Part shown: piece after piece, positions 24,150 through 35,900 of the stretch
How positions within the stretch are numbered: position 1 is the first letter of the stretch
How the letters are laid out: the number at the start of each line of letters is the position of its first letter
Assembly (NCBI GenBank): GCA_003864495.1
Contig: ML133451.1
Coordinates: 460,000 to 523,999, forward strand
From: Nemopilema nomurai
Lineage: Eukaryota; Cnidaria; Scyphozoa; Rhizostomeae; Rhizostomatidae
Direction of reading: 5' to 3'
Length of the DNA: 64,000 bases
The notes under the pieces: generated by a model
Seen by the model: only the letters and a program-made list of their open reading frames with translations
Database searches by the model: none
Told to the model about the DNA's origin: nothing
Made by a program: the position numbers and the translations under genes

Positions 24150-27100
24150 ACAACGACAACAGATGCAGCAGCATGAGTTAAGGCTTCTGCAACAAATGAA
24201 GGTAGCGCCGGTAGCTTCTTTTCCGAAGATAGTTCCTTCTGTGCATTGATGTTAGATTGGGCACAACTATTGACAAACACCAAGCTGCGATGAGTTACGA
24301 AGCCATAGGGTGCCCGTCTATGAGCAGCGCACCAATCTAGAGCCACAATCGAGAGGCTGGTGACGTAGATTCATTGAAAACACTGCCTTGGGTTCGTCTT
24401 GACAACTCTACCAACGCAGCTTCGTTCTGCTTGCACTCAGCCGTACCAGGAATGTTTCCACTTTATAGAAATGGAAGAAAATTTGCAAAAATACCAGCAT
24501 TGCTTATATTTGTAGGAGCAAGAACAGTTAAATGAAATGCAGCAGAGGCCGCATAATCTGAGCTTTCCTGAAGATGTTTCCATTTGGGGAGAAAGCCCAA
24601 ACCCATCACCAAGTAAGGAGCGCTTGTTTCTTATCCTTCCATGTCATTTGTCCGTATCTTTCCATGTCATTTGTCCGTATCTTTCCATGTCATTTGTCCG
24701 TATCTTTAAATGTCATTTGTCCGTATCTTTCCATGTCATTTGTCCGTATCTTTAAATGTCATTTGTCCGTATCTTTCCATGTCATTTGTCCGTATCTTTC
24801 CATGTCATTTGTCCGTATCTTTCCATGTCATTTGTCCGTATCTTTCCATGTCATTTGTCCGTATCTTTAAATGTCATTTGTCCGTATCTTTCCATGTCAT
24901 TTGTCCGTATCTTTCCATGTCATTTGTCCGTATGTTTCCATGTCATTTGTCCGCATCTTTCCATGTCATTTGTCCGTATCTTTCCATGTATATCGGTCCA
25001 AAACTCTGCCGAAGAAAATATTTTTGGCTTCAATTGATTTATGTTTTGCTTTTTGACCTTATTTCCAAGCCCAAATGCAATGGTAAGGTATTATATTTGT
25101 GATATGAACTTGTCTGTATTTGTTTGCATCTTTTTCAAGACCTTGCATCGACTCCATGGACACCAACGTCATCACAGCCCGATCACGTGGTTTGGAGCAA
25201 GGCGAAGTAATCACTTTCATCGTGTTTATAATCATTTCAACATTCTTCTCAATTTCAGATGGCTTGTAATTCTTTACTCATTATCAAATCAAAAAGGTTT
25301 AATATCATCATGAACAATGTCAAACCTTGTGTCTGCATGTTTAATAATTAGACCAAAATAAAGTTGTTTGATGTCGATTATCTCATATGGAATTCACTAT
25401 GTATGGTAAATGATGTAACATTTTTTTTAAATGTTTGGAGAAGTTTTTACAAAATCAAGGTGCTGCCTAGGAATCCCTTTCTAGCACTGCGGTTGATATA
25501 AAGCGCCAGCATGTGAATACGACTAAAGCAAAATTAGATGTACAGTTAGAGAAAGTGGCATGTCAACGGTTTTTACTTGTAATTATTGGTTTCAAGCAAC
25601 AGAAGATAAAATTACATCAGACCAATGCAGAAAAATTAAACACAACAGCCTTTTAGCAGATTTCGAGCTGCTCCCCCCTCACGTTTGAGGTTTTGCAGAC
25701 TTTCGATACGCCCAAACTGTCTAATGTAAATGAAGAGTTTTATTTAAAGATGTTATCTTCTCTTTAATAGTGTGGCAAATGCAAACTCGGAACACCACCG
25801 AAGTTCAGAGAAAATCGAAGGCAAGCCTGAACAGGTATGTGATCTAGTTTAACATCTAGCTAAATCAGTGTGAAGTTTTCCACCCCGATGCGTTGACGTA
25901 GGCACTGATGTTGCATTGGTCGATGGTTGCGCCTGCACAGGGGTAGTGCTGCACCTCCACGGAACATGTGTTCCCACGAGTAAACTAAACAATGCTGACA
26001 GAATATTTCGCATGAGGGATGAAGTATAGATATTGATCATCAAATATTGTTTGCAAGCATTGCATCTGACCCTTCATACGTTATTCATTTTATCCAACTT
26101 CGCGCATGGTTCTATTTCAGTTTTGAGACGTTTTGAGTTTTGTTGCAAATTGTTGCCAATTTTTTCAAATTTTGTTTCCTCTCACTTAATTGCATTTAAA
26201 CTATTACTTTATAGTACATAATGGTATTAGGAGTCCGAGACCTATTCGGTAGACCCTTCTCAAAACATTTTCTTTCGTAGGATGTTGGTAGTAAGGACAA
26301 AGCTGTCACGGTGAGTAGCAATAGAGATAACAAGGACCTGGAACAAATTGAGGTCGCAGAGAGTACAGCCTGGAAAGCGAATGGAGACCAGATGTCCTCG
26401 CCTGCCGATGCCGCCATGAAGGAGAATGAGGAAATTCAAGTTGTTGCTGACAGCGGGACGAACGTAGCCCAGGTCCAAAAGAAGGCCAAAGAAAAGAAGA
26501 AGAAACAGGATGGAGAAAAGAAGGTTTTTGATTGATGTTTATTGAAATAGCGATGTACTTGTTAATGGTCTAGACCTTCGTGCATTCTCACAGCCTTGAG
26601 CAACAGGCTATGCATCAGCTACAGCAGCGAGAACAGTTGGCTGTCGTTCCCTTTACACTTTAAAGATAAATTTTTGATCCACTGGCTTCTTGGGATGACA
26701 CTTTGGATCCCCTGCTAAACGCTGCTTAAAATGCCATGGAGACAGATCCGCTAATGGCTATGGCTTTCTTGGCATTGCTTTCTTAGCAAAGGATTGTCTG
26801 TGATTCTCCGTGATTGCCTTGGTCTTCGTAGATGGTCTACTGGCCACCGCATGGGTGCTACATTTTTGGTCCCTCCCCATGCCTCGATTTCAGCTTCTCA
26901 AGTCATGTTGCTCACCAAAATGTCTCTACAGAGCAACCCATTGTAGTCATGTATTAATTGTCCTTTTGTACCAGCACTTTGATACAAAAATGCTTTTTTA
27001 GGCAGATAAGCAACATTTTGAACTTGTGCGTTTTTATAGAGAAAGGAGGAGAAAGAGAAGCAGCAGAAGCAAGATGAAGAAGCCCAGCGGAATCAGGAAG

Positions 27101-30100
27101 CCCTCGAGAAGCAACAACAGGAACTTCTGGTAGCGCAGATTCGAAAAGAAAACGAAGAAAGAGAGCTAATTAGTCAAATGCAACAGAGGCATTTGAAGCA
27201 ACAACAACAAATGATGCGGCGAGAACAGCAACTGAAGCAGCACAATTATGAAATGCAGCGCCATGAACAGAATCGACAAGAGAGAAAGCAGCAAGAGCAG
27301 AGGCGGCAAAATGTATGCTTGAGGAACACCCCAAACATGCTATCTTCCCAAATGCTATTGACCAGTCTTCTCAAATATTCATGTATTTTCCCGATGTTTC
27401 TGTTGTTTAAAGTTTCCTGTAGCTGTTGTGCGTGACTCTGTATCTGGACGTTTCTAGATTTTAAGATATGCTGCATTTCTAGATGAATGAGATGTACAAT
27501 TGGAACATTCCCAGTACATCCAGCGCCCCGTCATTGGCAGAAATACAAAGGATGGAGGAGGAGAGACAGATGCTGAGACACGAGAAGATGAAGCAGATCC
27601 AGGCACGTGAACAGCAGCTACAACAACAGCAAAGAGCAACAGCTGGTTGGACGGAAAAGGGGTAAGCGATATTGACGGCCTGTATCCAGGCAGCTGGGGG
27701 GGGGCTTGGGGGGGGGCTTTGTGAGGTTCACGCAAATACTGCTTGGTCGCATCGTATACCAAAAGTATACTTTATCGGTGCCCAGGTTAATCCTCGTCTT
27801 CGCTAGTATCCAAAAGATACACGGGTGAAAAGCCGACTCGTCAACCATGTATTCAAGGGTGTATTTGGTAGCCCATATTGATAAATAATATTAACCCAGT
27901 GTCATGAAACATTGCCTTCTGGTTTGTTTGATGACTTGATCTCGTTTGCATTTGCCAGTGGTCATCCTGTTACGTCACTGCGTCAAATCCAAGAAGAGGA
28001 AGCCCGGAAGCTACTGGCAATGTCGAGGAACCAACAGCACCAGCAAATGCACCCACCGCAGCAACGGGTGCGCTCTTTGAGACTCTTCGTACTTCGGTCT
28101 GTGTAGGCCCTGATAAACTTGACCAAATTTGATTGTGTCCCTTAACAGGATAGGGTTGAAGGTGACACCTGCAACTTTGAATTCATAATTGCTGGTCCTT
28201 ACATCTTTTCACATGTGATGAAAGGTTTTCGAAACTGAAAAAGAATGCCGATTGTAGGCCTGTTCTAACTAAAATAGGTTAATATTTTCTTGTGGTTTTT
28301 CCATGCTAGACTTGTATTTTCCGAATCACGAAAGTTTAGATGCAGTGTTTTTGTTTTGTTCCTTTGAAGTTTTTTTTAACTTTATTTTCCATCATTTATG
28401 TTTAGCAGGTGAGCCACGGATTGGCAAACACTTCTGTGTGGACCAAGAGTGCCTCTACTCCCGCCAATTTTGGTGCCTACGATAACCTGTTTTGGGATGA
28501 CGTCATGACACGCTCCTCGTCATCCATGCCAACATCCACGCAATTCTCTAAGACCAATTCCAAGCCGAGAGTTGTCAGGTAACCATGCTTTCTTTTCCGC
28601 TAATCTTTGTCGCACACCAGGATAAGTTTACTGGATTAATGGATTAAGTATCGAGCAGCTTGATGCTAAACCTGCAGCTAAAGGCGTGTGTTCACCACCA
28701 CTATCCTGGTTTACTTAGATTATAAACCTGCCAAGTTTCAACTATGGCAAAATAACAAATAATGAAAGCTCAAGCAAGAAGGGATGTTGCAGCCACATCG
28801 CAAAAGCGCTGCTCTCCCGTACCTTAAAAATGTTTGTTTTCAAGTCTTCATTTGATTACAAATCTGTCTTATTGTTAATTGCCAAAGATGAGAAGGAAAT
28901 TGATAAGAGAGGTATTGGTTTAGACTTTGCTGTTCGTGTGCTAACGTCCAATTGCCCTCGCTCTAAGCATGCAACGACGAAGAGTAACTCGCATCAGAAA
29001 TGCTTACGAATCTCAGTATGGTGAAGATGTGGTGCAAATCTTTCTATAGCGCCTTGCGTTGTTGTTGTTGAAGCCCGTCTATTGATGCTCACGTGGTTAA
29101 TCTGATCTCGAAAGCATGTAAACATTTGGTTCAGTTTTTCATCAGCTGAGTTTGGCTAAAGCTTTCCCTGGCAAGGAAGTAGGCGTGTGGTACGAGGGTT
29201 TTGAGAGTGTCGTATCATGTTCATTTAAATTTTTGCACGTTCAGTATTCGCTAATTAGTTACGGTGTGCCCCTTAATGCTTGCTTGTTGGAACTTTGCTT
29301 CAAGAACTCAGAACGCTTTGACCTAAAGAAGTGATCTCTGAATTTTTTTAGCGACTCTGCCTTCCCTTCCTTGAATTCCGCTGCTAAACCAAACAGAAAA
29401 TCAAAGGAGGAGGTAAGGTTCCCTCGGGATGTATCCGACTAGCCATTCAGCGCTTTTCACTCAACCTGGATAGTAGCGTATTTCCGCAGCAAAATTGTGT
29501 CCGCTTTGGTTACGTTGTTTTCATGAGAAATTTTTTTTAAATGTGTTCGAGTGCTGCTTTGGGGTCTCTTTGTTTTGGATATCCTCTGATTCTACCCGCA
29601 GAAACCTTTATTGCAAAAATCTCATCTGATGCAGCATCAACAACGCTTTTCACAGATTCCCAACGAAGTAATTGCATGACTTGCCAACCCAGCCTTGATT
29701 AGAGACTTGACAGTGAATAATTGTTTTTTAGGAGGTGGTTCACCGCCTGTTTCAACAAGCAAATCCATGTGATGAGTTCGTTCACTGGGTGAACAAGAAC
29801 ATGCCGGGAATTGCCAAATATGTTGATGGTATGATCCTATACTCAAGAAGCTTTTCGTCCAACCTCTTAGGTCAATTCTGCATATACGTAGCGTTTTTTG
29901 CAATAACAAGCTCTTAGCATAGATTCTACTGTTATAAATTAATATGTTGATGCACAATACAGGCTTGATCTACACATTTTGCCTAGTAAAGCCAACAAGA
30001 CACTTTTATATTCTGCTTTGAGTTTCACAAAACACTTTTACAAGCGGAAATAATTCTGAGATCTATACCCCCAAACACGTTCTCTGAGACCCTTTTTCGT

Positions 30101-31142
30101 ATTTACTATATCTCATATTCCCTCAACAGTGCCAACGTTTGTGGGTTTTTTACAAGAGATAGATTCGCCGTACGAGGTATGAACTAAATCAAGAAGACAG
30201 TCCTACACTCACTGTAATATGCTACAAAACCCATAGAAAAACCTTTCGCCCAACGACCAACTGGGTCGCTTTTTCAAATATGCTTTGGCATTTAGACATT
30301 ACTTTAAATATGCTATATCGCATTGAAGTCCTGTGTTTTGAATAAACACTCAAAGTAATACTTGTTTTTCTTTGTTTCCTTTGATGAATGGCAATTTTCT
30401 AGAACTTGTTTTTTCTTGTTTGCTTAACTTGTTATACTTGATTTGAATAACGTGTACAGAGAATTCACGGGAACATACCGAGAGCGGTCGACAGGCTGTC
30501 TTGAAGATGTCCCACACCACAGTAGCAATGCTTTTCACGGGTCATTGGATGCCATCCTCATATTGACTTCGTGTTCCAGCCTCAGCAACGCGACAAGACC
30601 ATGTCGGAATTCTAATTCTTCCTTACCTTTTTCTAATATTTTGATATTTCGCAGCGTCAGAGATTGCATTGTTCCCCTATCAGCCCCCATATTTTGTTCG
30701 CTGCCTTCTTTAGGTCAATGAATACATCAGAAGCTACTTTGGAGACAACCATAATGCCGAAAAGTTTGCAAGAGAATTCTTAGAATGGAACAGAAGGAAT
30801 GGAAAGAGCAAGTCATCGGTAAGTTTTTACACCTAGAGATTTTCTCGATTTCAATGTTCTTTTTCATTACAAGTAGAACTTCTAGTTTTCAATGCTCAGT
30901 CTTCAAATATTTCTCCTCCGCAGAGCAGCGTCCCGGGGCCTTATACGGAAGCGACTACGGTACCCACTGGCATTGACATCATTTCCCCTGAAGGGGATGA
31001 CCCAACCGGAAGAAAGAAGAAGCAGAAGAAGCGGATGCAGAAAGTGAGCCCCAATTTGCTGGGGTTCAGCTGCAACCCTGATCCAGGCTTGGTAAACAGA
31101 GGGGAAATTCAAAGTGCTATGGATGCCTGGAATGCCAAATAG
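17999..31142 (+). CDS. GIGYF: GRB10-interacting GYF protein (GIGYF1/2 orthologue)
   Basis: GIGYF is a scaffold that, with 4EHP, represses translation of target mRNAs and binds proline-rich partners through its GYF domain. 27 coding exons close in frame (1234 aa): 17999-18033, 18327-18552, 19032-19128, 19407-19512, 19661-19713, 20021-20173, 21093-21265, 21661-21708, 22155-22673, 22797-22962, 23048-23149, 23481-23545, 24037-24201, 24516-24612, 25140-25206, 25771-25834, 26281-26523, 27040-27312, 27483-27661, 27959-28067, 28409-28578, 29352-29412, 29602-29667, 29732-29828, 30130-30176, 30714-30818, 30924-31142. Seen: the N-terminal FGPEWLRAL motif; 4EHP-binding YGREEMLAL (42-50); an RG-rich segment; LPEWC...GTFDSSG (exon 7); GYF domain (about 513-575: W515, Y517, GPF 526-528, W536, GYF 540-542); polyQ and a long Glu/Gln/Arg coiled coil; IQEEEARKL; and the conserved C-terminal FVHWV...EYIRSYFGD region before a KKKQKK tail. 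Length is close to human GIGYF2 (about 1300 aa). The ATG lies 8 nt inside its exon, so an upstream non-coding exon is expected. Confidence 0.95.
20172..20312. repeat. 16-17 bp minisatellite at the 5' end of GIGYF intron 6
   Basis: About eight diverged units of the form GGTAGGTCCATGCGCG begin at the splice donor itself (CGG|GTAGGT) and run into the intron. Several units carry their own GGTAGGT or AGTAGGT donor-like sequence. Confidence 0.8.
23861..23927. repeat. 17-bp minisatellite in GIGYF intron 12
   Basis: Four almost identical tandem copies of GGTAACGAGAACCACAT. Confidence 0.9.
24635..24988. repeat. 23-bp minisatellite in GIGYF intron 14
   Basis: About 15 copies of a 23-bp unit containing ATGTCATTTGTCCGTATCTT. 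Two main variants differ at two bases (TTTCC versus TTTAA before ATG). The unit is not a multiple of 3 and has no stop, so all three plus frames stay open; these frames are not genes. There are no spacers, so it is not a CRISPR array. Confidence 0.95.
27696..27716 (+). other. Paired G9 runs in GIGYF intron 19
   Basis: Two runs of nine G separated by CTT lie about 35 nt after the donor of exon 19. They could form a G-quadruplex in the pre-mRNA. G-runs near donors are known intronic splicing enhancers; a role here is inference. Confidence 0.6.
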
Positions 31143-32208
31143 AAGACACCTGCCGTCTCATTATCAACTTAATGACCGCCTTTTGATGGGGTAATGGCTT
31201 TTTCTATTCACGGAAATCACATTTGTTTAGAAGAAAATCGGCTCGGTAGCTGGTCGGGCCCTTCGGCTGACGAATATGCTTTTATGCTTTTACGAGTGTT
31301 ATGTTGGCCAAAGCAGTAGCCTTTTAATTTGCTTTTAGTGTTTACATTAGCTAGTGCCCCCAATGGCTCTAGATAAGTAGAAGAGAGGCATGCCATCTGC
31401 ATCAATTCAAGATTTTCTTATTTTCTATATTGATTTTGCCAAATAATTTCATTCTGAGAGGGATACTTTATCTGCTAGTCTAGTTTTAATCAATTTCACG
31501 GAAGCATGAAGGATTGTTTGCGCGTGCAAGCAGCAAAAAGTAGATTTTTGAATTACAGTTTCTAAATTGAGTTTCCAAGAGAAAGTTTTGCGTTTTTGTT
31601 GTTAGTTGTCAAAATGCTTCCCAGAACCTATTTTCATAGATTTTCTCCTAAACTAATTATTTTTTCTGCCTTCATCGACCTAGCTTTTTTCGTTCGAAAC
31701 TATCCGGTATCAAAAGTAGTAAAGCTTCCTTCTTCTTGAACCATTTCGCGCATGTGGTTGTTGTTGTGTTAGATTGTTGTGTTAAGCTGTGTCTCTTTTA
31801 ACCATTTGTGTAGTTCATTTATCTCAATGACAACCAGTTTGGAATAACCATTTTTAAGACCCCTTGCTCGCATAAATTTTGTACAATATAGCGTCAATGA
31901 GACCAGGTGTCAAGCATTCCTCTGTTCTTGTTGTCCGACTCTGTGCCTAAACGAGTTTTCAACACAGCATGCTGGCCTTGGCAACCTCGCGCAACAGCTG
32001 ATACGAAAATGTCTGTTCGCTTGATCATCTTCAGGTGCAACTGCTGTCAGTGTGTTGTGTCATTGCTAGTTGTGGGAACAGCTAACAATTCGTTGTGCAA
32101 AGCATTACAGAAAGCTTGTTCAATGATTTTGCTGCTTGTATGATATTACTTGAGGAGAGAATAAGTTTAAAACTAGTAGGCAATGCAATTGAATCCTTTT
32201 ATGACTTT

Positions 32209-32214
32209 AATAAA
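32209..32214 (+). terminator. Polyadenylation signal AATAAA, probable GIGYF 3' end
   Basis: The sequence TTTAATAAATCTT lies about 1.07 kb after the GIGYF stop codon and is the first clear canonical hexamer I found on that strand. Confidence 0.5.
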
Positions 32215-32479
32215 TCTTCTTAGCTTCATTTTTTATTTCTACTGAAGCAATTGCTCACGCATTGTCCCGTTGCATCTCAAGGGATCGAGTTATTTTCTAT
32301 GCACAGGAGAAATCGCTGCAGATAAATCGTTATTGAGTTCCCATCACATTTTCTTTCCTGAGTTATTTACGACCTACATTGTGTTAATTAGGGAACATTC
32401 GAATTTTTGAATAGGGGGCTCGCTGTAAAGGGAGGCTCGTTGAATTTTGCCGTTTTCTGTCCCGCTGTGAAATGGATTT

Positions 32480-32830
32480 TAAAGAGAAGGTAGGACCTTA
32501 GAAGTGCAGACGGAAGCCAACAAACACTGCGATATTAATCTATAGGAAATGTTACTCTCTTTCCTTCAGATATAAAATCTTCCATACACTGCATGCGACA
32601 AACAGCATAACGAACGTGACATGGGCGTAACCTTTCTCAAGCGGTACCTCTTTGGACAACAAACACATCTCAAATATATGCACCTCTATACGACTAAAAC
32701 GAAACGTAAGCGATACGATCTTTCTCATGCATCTTGCCCCTAAAACGGTGCAAGTCTGAAAGGCGTTCCTCGCGGCTCCAAATCCATAACTCCTTCCCAA
32801 CAATAAAAGAGGTGCATAGATAAAATGGTT
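32480..32830 (-). repeat. Diverged repeat, copy A (inverted relative to copy B)
   Basis: On the minus strand this copy contains a 24-bp block (32752-32729, including GCACCGTTTTAGGGGCAAG) identical to copy B at 35616-35639. A second block (32642-32615, CTTGAGAAAGGTTACGCCCA) matches copy B at 26 of 28 positions. Spacing between the blocks is 87 bp here and 79 bp in copy B. Outer limits are approximate. Confidence 0.7.
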
Positions 32831-33428
32831 GCCGGGGGAAATCTACAAAATGATAAGCGGAGTGGGGCAAAGCGAAATATGAGCCATGTTAGTTCTAGGT
32901 TACTTTGGTAATCTACCCGATCCGACGACTCGTAATGCAAAGTCATCGATGAAGAGATTAAGTTACACCTACGGAATAGAAAATTAAGCAATTGTATATG
33001 GTTTAATATAGGGGGGGGGGGCAGACATAGGTAATCGCCGGTTGACTATGAAGAATCAGCACCGGCGGGGGCTTGGCTTTCAACGTTTTCATTGCAAAGT
33101 CAGTGTCCTGAACTCTGCAATTTAATTCCTATAGGGGGGAAAGAAAAAAATTTACTACCTCTCAAATTTGTGAAAAATGATATAATTAGCTTGCCAGTTT
33201 TGGGAAAGTGTGATCAATTTAATTTTTGGTAGTATGGTTCTTTAACGACAGGAATAAAGAAGCTATTCACTCTTTCTGCATTAAACAAGTTAAAACAGAT
33301 CGCAAAAATTTCTGGAGAAGAGAGGCGAATCAATAATAATGCAGCATCTAATCAGTGCCAATAATATTCACTCCACTCGTTCGTCGCTATAACGTACTGC
33401 ACTATATTCCACACTGCTATCGCTATGC

Positions 33429-33600
33429 AGGCGAATTCGGACAATCCGGAGAGGATAATCCGATTAACCTCATGTTATACACGTCGAGGATTTTTTGACT
33501 GTATCAGCGAATCACAGGTCGGTTAGGGTCAGGGAACGCTCTACTAAATATATGACATCTAGCAAAACATGGTACCTCTCCGGATTATCCAATTTCGCCC
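33429..33600. mobile_element. 172-bp MITE with 7-bp target duplication
   Basis: The termini are inverted repeats: AGGCGAATTCGGACAATCCG at the left and the complement of GGGCGAAATTGGATAATCCG at the right, 22 of 26 positions matching. The element is flanked on both sides by GCTATGC (33422-33428 and 33601-33607), a perfect direct duplication. It has no coding capacity. The superfamily is not assigned. Confidence 0.8.
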
Positions 33601-34727
33601 GCTATGCCTATATTGCCACCATTGGTCATATAGGCAGTGCCCGTGAAATACATGATTAACAAGGATTATCATATTTGATTATTGTAGGTTAATGACTGCT
33701 AGAGTGAAAACAAGTTACTATCGTGATAATGGTACTACCGCTTAGGCTAAAAGCTACTACCTTTAAGGGTTTTGGGTTTTGCAATGGGTACGTCAACTTG
33801 AGCTACCAAGTCCCCACCCCGCTAGGGTTTTCCGCAGTTACAAGTGCTACTTCCAATTTAGACAATGCTGCCAAAAGTGCAATGTACATGCAAATTATTC
33901 CTAAGCCGGGAATGTGTATGAATGCAGGAAGCACGCAAACCATTGAAGACGAAAAACAAGGTCTTTTTTTCAAAAGCAGAATCAATACAGGGTTCAAGAC
34001 GTCAAATTCAACGCAGTTATGATTACTAAGTCATCATTTTAGACGTTAGACCCTTCGAACTTGTTCACTTTGTCAAGATAGACGCCAGTTCTTGTTAATG
34101 GTTAAAGAAAACGGAATTGTTTTCTCGCGTTTGCACCCCAACTGCTATTCATATTCTAGCAACTTCAAGTTTCACTCATTCAAACTTTTTCAATAATAAA
34201 ATTATAGCCATGGCCTACTAAGCAAAACAAGTGACAGTTTATATACCTCCTTTTTTCTACTTATCACCCTCTTTCTATTTCTTTCTACATGGCCTTAAAA
34301 AGATATTTTGCTCAATGGCCGGCCCTGGGGGAACGAGCAATGGCAAGTTGTAAATAAGCAAGGATGCCGATATAAAGTGAAAGCAAATGAATGAACCAAG
34401 AGGAGAGGCCTAAAATTAGCAGTACATTGTTTGAAAGAGGGTGTTGCCCATTCGAAGAGATTGGTCCCACTGGTACCAACTACGCGGAAAGTAATTTTAC
34501 TGTGAAACTGCAAGCATCTGAAAGCCATTTAGATTCGCGCGAGTCAGTTCCTTAATTTCCTTTACTTGCTACAACGTGCCTTTGCCATTCTGCTTCCTTT
34601 TTCAATCACAAAACCCAACAATTTGAAGTTAGCTACTTTCACGTGGCTACTTGGCCGCAACCATAGTCCAGTGGATGTCAAAGTCGCTAGAAAACATTTT
34701 TAGAAATCGTTTTGTTTAAAGTTTAGA

Positions 34728-35135
34728 CAGGCCTCATTTTAAGGCTCATTGATGAACGATTTGTGCAGTGATTAATCCAAAATGTGCAGTGATAAATGAA
34801 AATTGTGCAGTGATAAATTAGTTGAAACAACAAAATAAAGAATTCATAAGAAAAAAGTAACAAAAATAAGCACACACAACGTAGCGGGAATAATATTCAG
34901 GGGCTATATATGTATTTCTCGCGCTTTTATGTCATCATACAGAAAGATAATACCATGAGCTTCCGGGGGCTATCCGCTCTGCCCCTGGACCGCGGGTTGC
35001 TTTCAGTGCCCCCAAGACCCCGGTTATTGCATGCCTGCCTCTGCCATGCACCTTGCAGAGCCTACCTTTAGAGGTAATCTTTTTATGAAACCATCCTGAT
35101 CGTGCAGTGATAAAATTTCCTTAAAATAAGGCCTG
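34728..35135. mobile_element. 408-bp TIR element with 7-bp target duplication
   Basis: The left end CAGGCCTCATTTTAAGG and the right end, in complement CAGGCCTTATTTTAAGG, form a 17-bp inverted repeat with one mismatch. GTTTAGA is duplicated perfectly at 34721-34727 and 35136-35142. Subterminal GTGCAGTGAT motifs occur three times near the left end and once near the right. No transposase frame is present. CAG...CTG ends resemble hAT elements, but those normally duplicate 8 bp. Confidence 0.82.
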
Positions 35136-35529
35136 GTTTAGAGTACTGTCTTAAAAAAGTATAAATGTTGGAATATACTTTCATGCAATTCATATATTCA
35201 TTCCTTTATGTGGAAGATATTTTGGAGATCAAACAGTCGTTCTGTAATACTGCTAATTTTAGGCCTTTCTCTCTAGTCCATTCGTTTTATTTTCCTTACC
35301 TAATCACTCTCGGTAATCTGTAATTTTCCTTGCTCGTTCCGCATTTTTGTATCACGTGTATTAGGATAATCTTTGTATTATTGTGAGTAACTTCATACCT
35401 ACGTCAATTATCAGCATGTTAAGTAGATCGCCATAGCAACCACGTATTTGAGGATATCACACTACCCCACCCGCTCATCACTAACTAGATTACTTCCTTT
35501 TACCGTTTCATTTACGTATGTCTATTGTT

Positions 35530-35900
35530 TTTAGTTCAGTATATATTTGAGCCCCGTACCTCATTCGAAGGGAAGAATTATGGAAAAGTAGCAGCAAGCG
35601 AAAGGAGTTTAGGCATGCACCGTTTTAGGGGCAAGATGCTTGTGAAAGATTTTGCTCTTAGTCGTGTCGAGACATTCATAGCAGATATATAAGTTTTGAA
35701 AGACCTCTGGGATAGTTCTTGAGAAAGATTATGCCCATGTCACGTGTTGTTTATTATGCAGTTGTTAGCATGCAAGTTATGTAGCTGCCGGAACGATTTC
35801 ATCGGAAGAAAAGAAGGAAAGATTAAACCGATTTACGTCGCACCATTTATTGGCCATCCTCTGACTTTTGAAAGGTCCTGAGAATTGATCCTCATTTTTA
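35530..35900 (+). repeat. Diverged repeat, copy B
   Basis: Plus-strand counterpart of copy A at 32480-32830, about 3 kb away in opposite orientation; shared blocks lie at 35616-35639 and 35718-35745. No conserved reading frame links the two copies, so they are not paralogous exons. An old transposon family is the simplest explanation. Confidence 0.65.

Noticed and set aside
24537..25102. Overlapping plus-strand frames of the MSFVRIFPCHLS type; also considered as a CRISPR-like array
   Set aside because: A 23-bp minisatellite without spacers inside a GIGYF intron of an animal genome.
26570..26650. Possible extra Gln-rich GIGYF exon (CTACAGCAGCGAGAACAG)
   Set aside because: The only acceptor gives an immediate in-frame stop in the required phase, and the flanking exons already join in frame.
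33729..34022. ATG frame ending KTSNSTQL
   Set aside because: No signal peptide, domain or splice evidence, and surrounded by transposon remnants.
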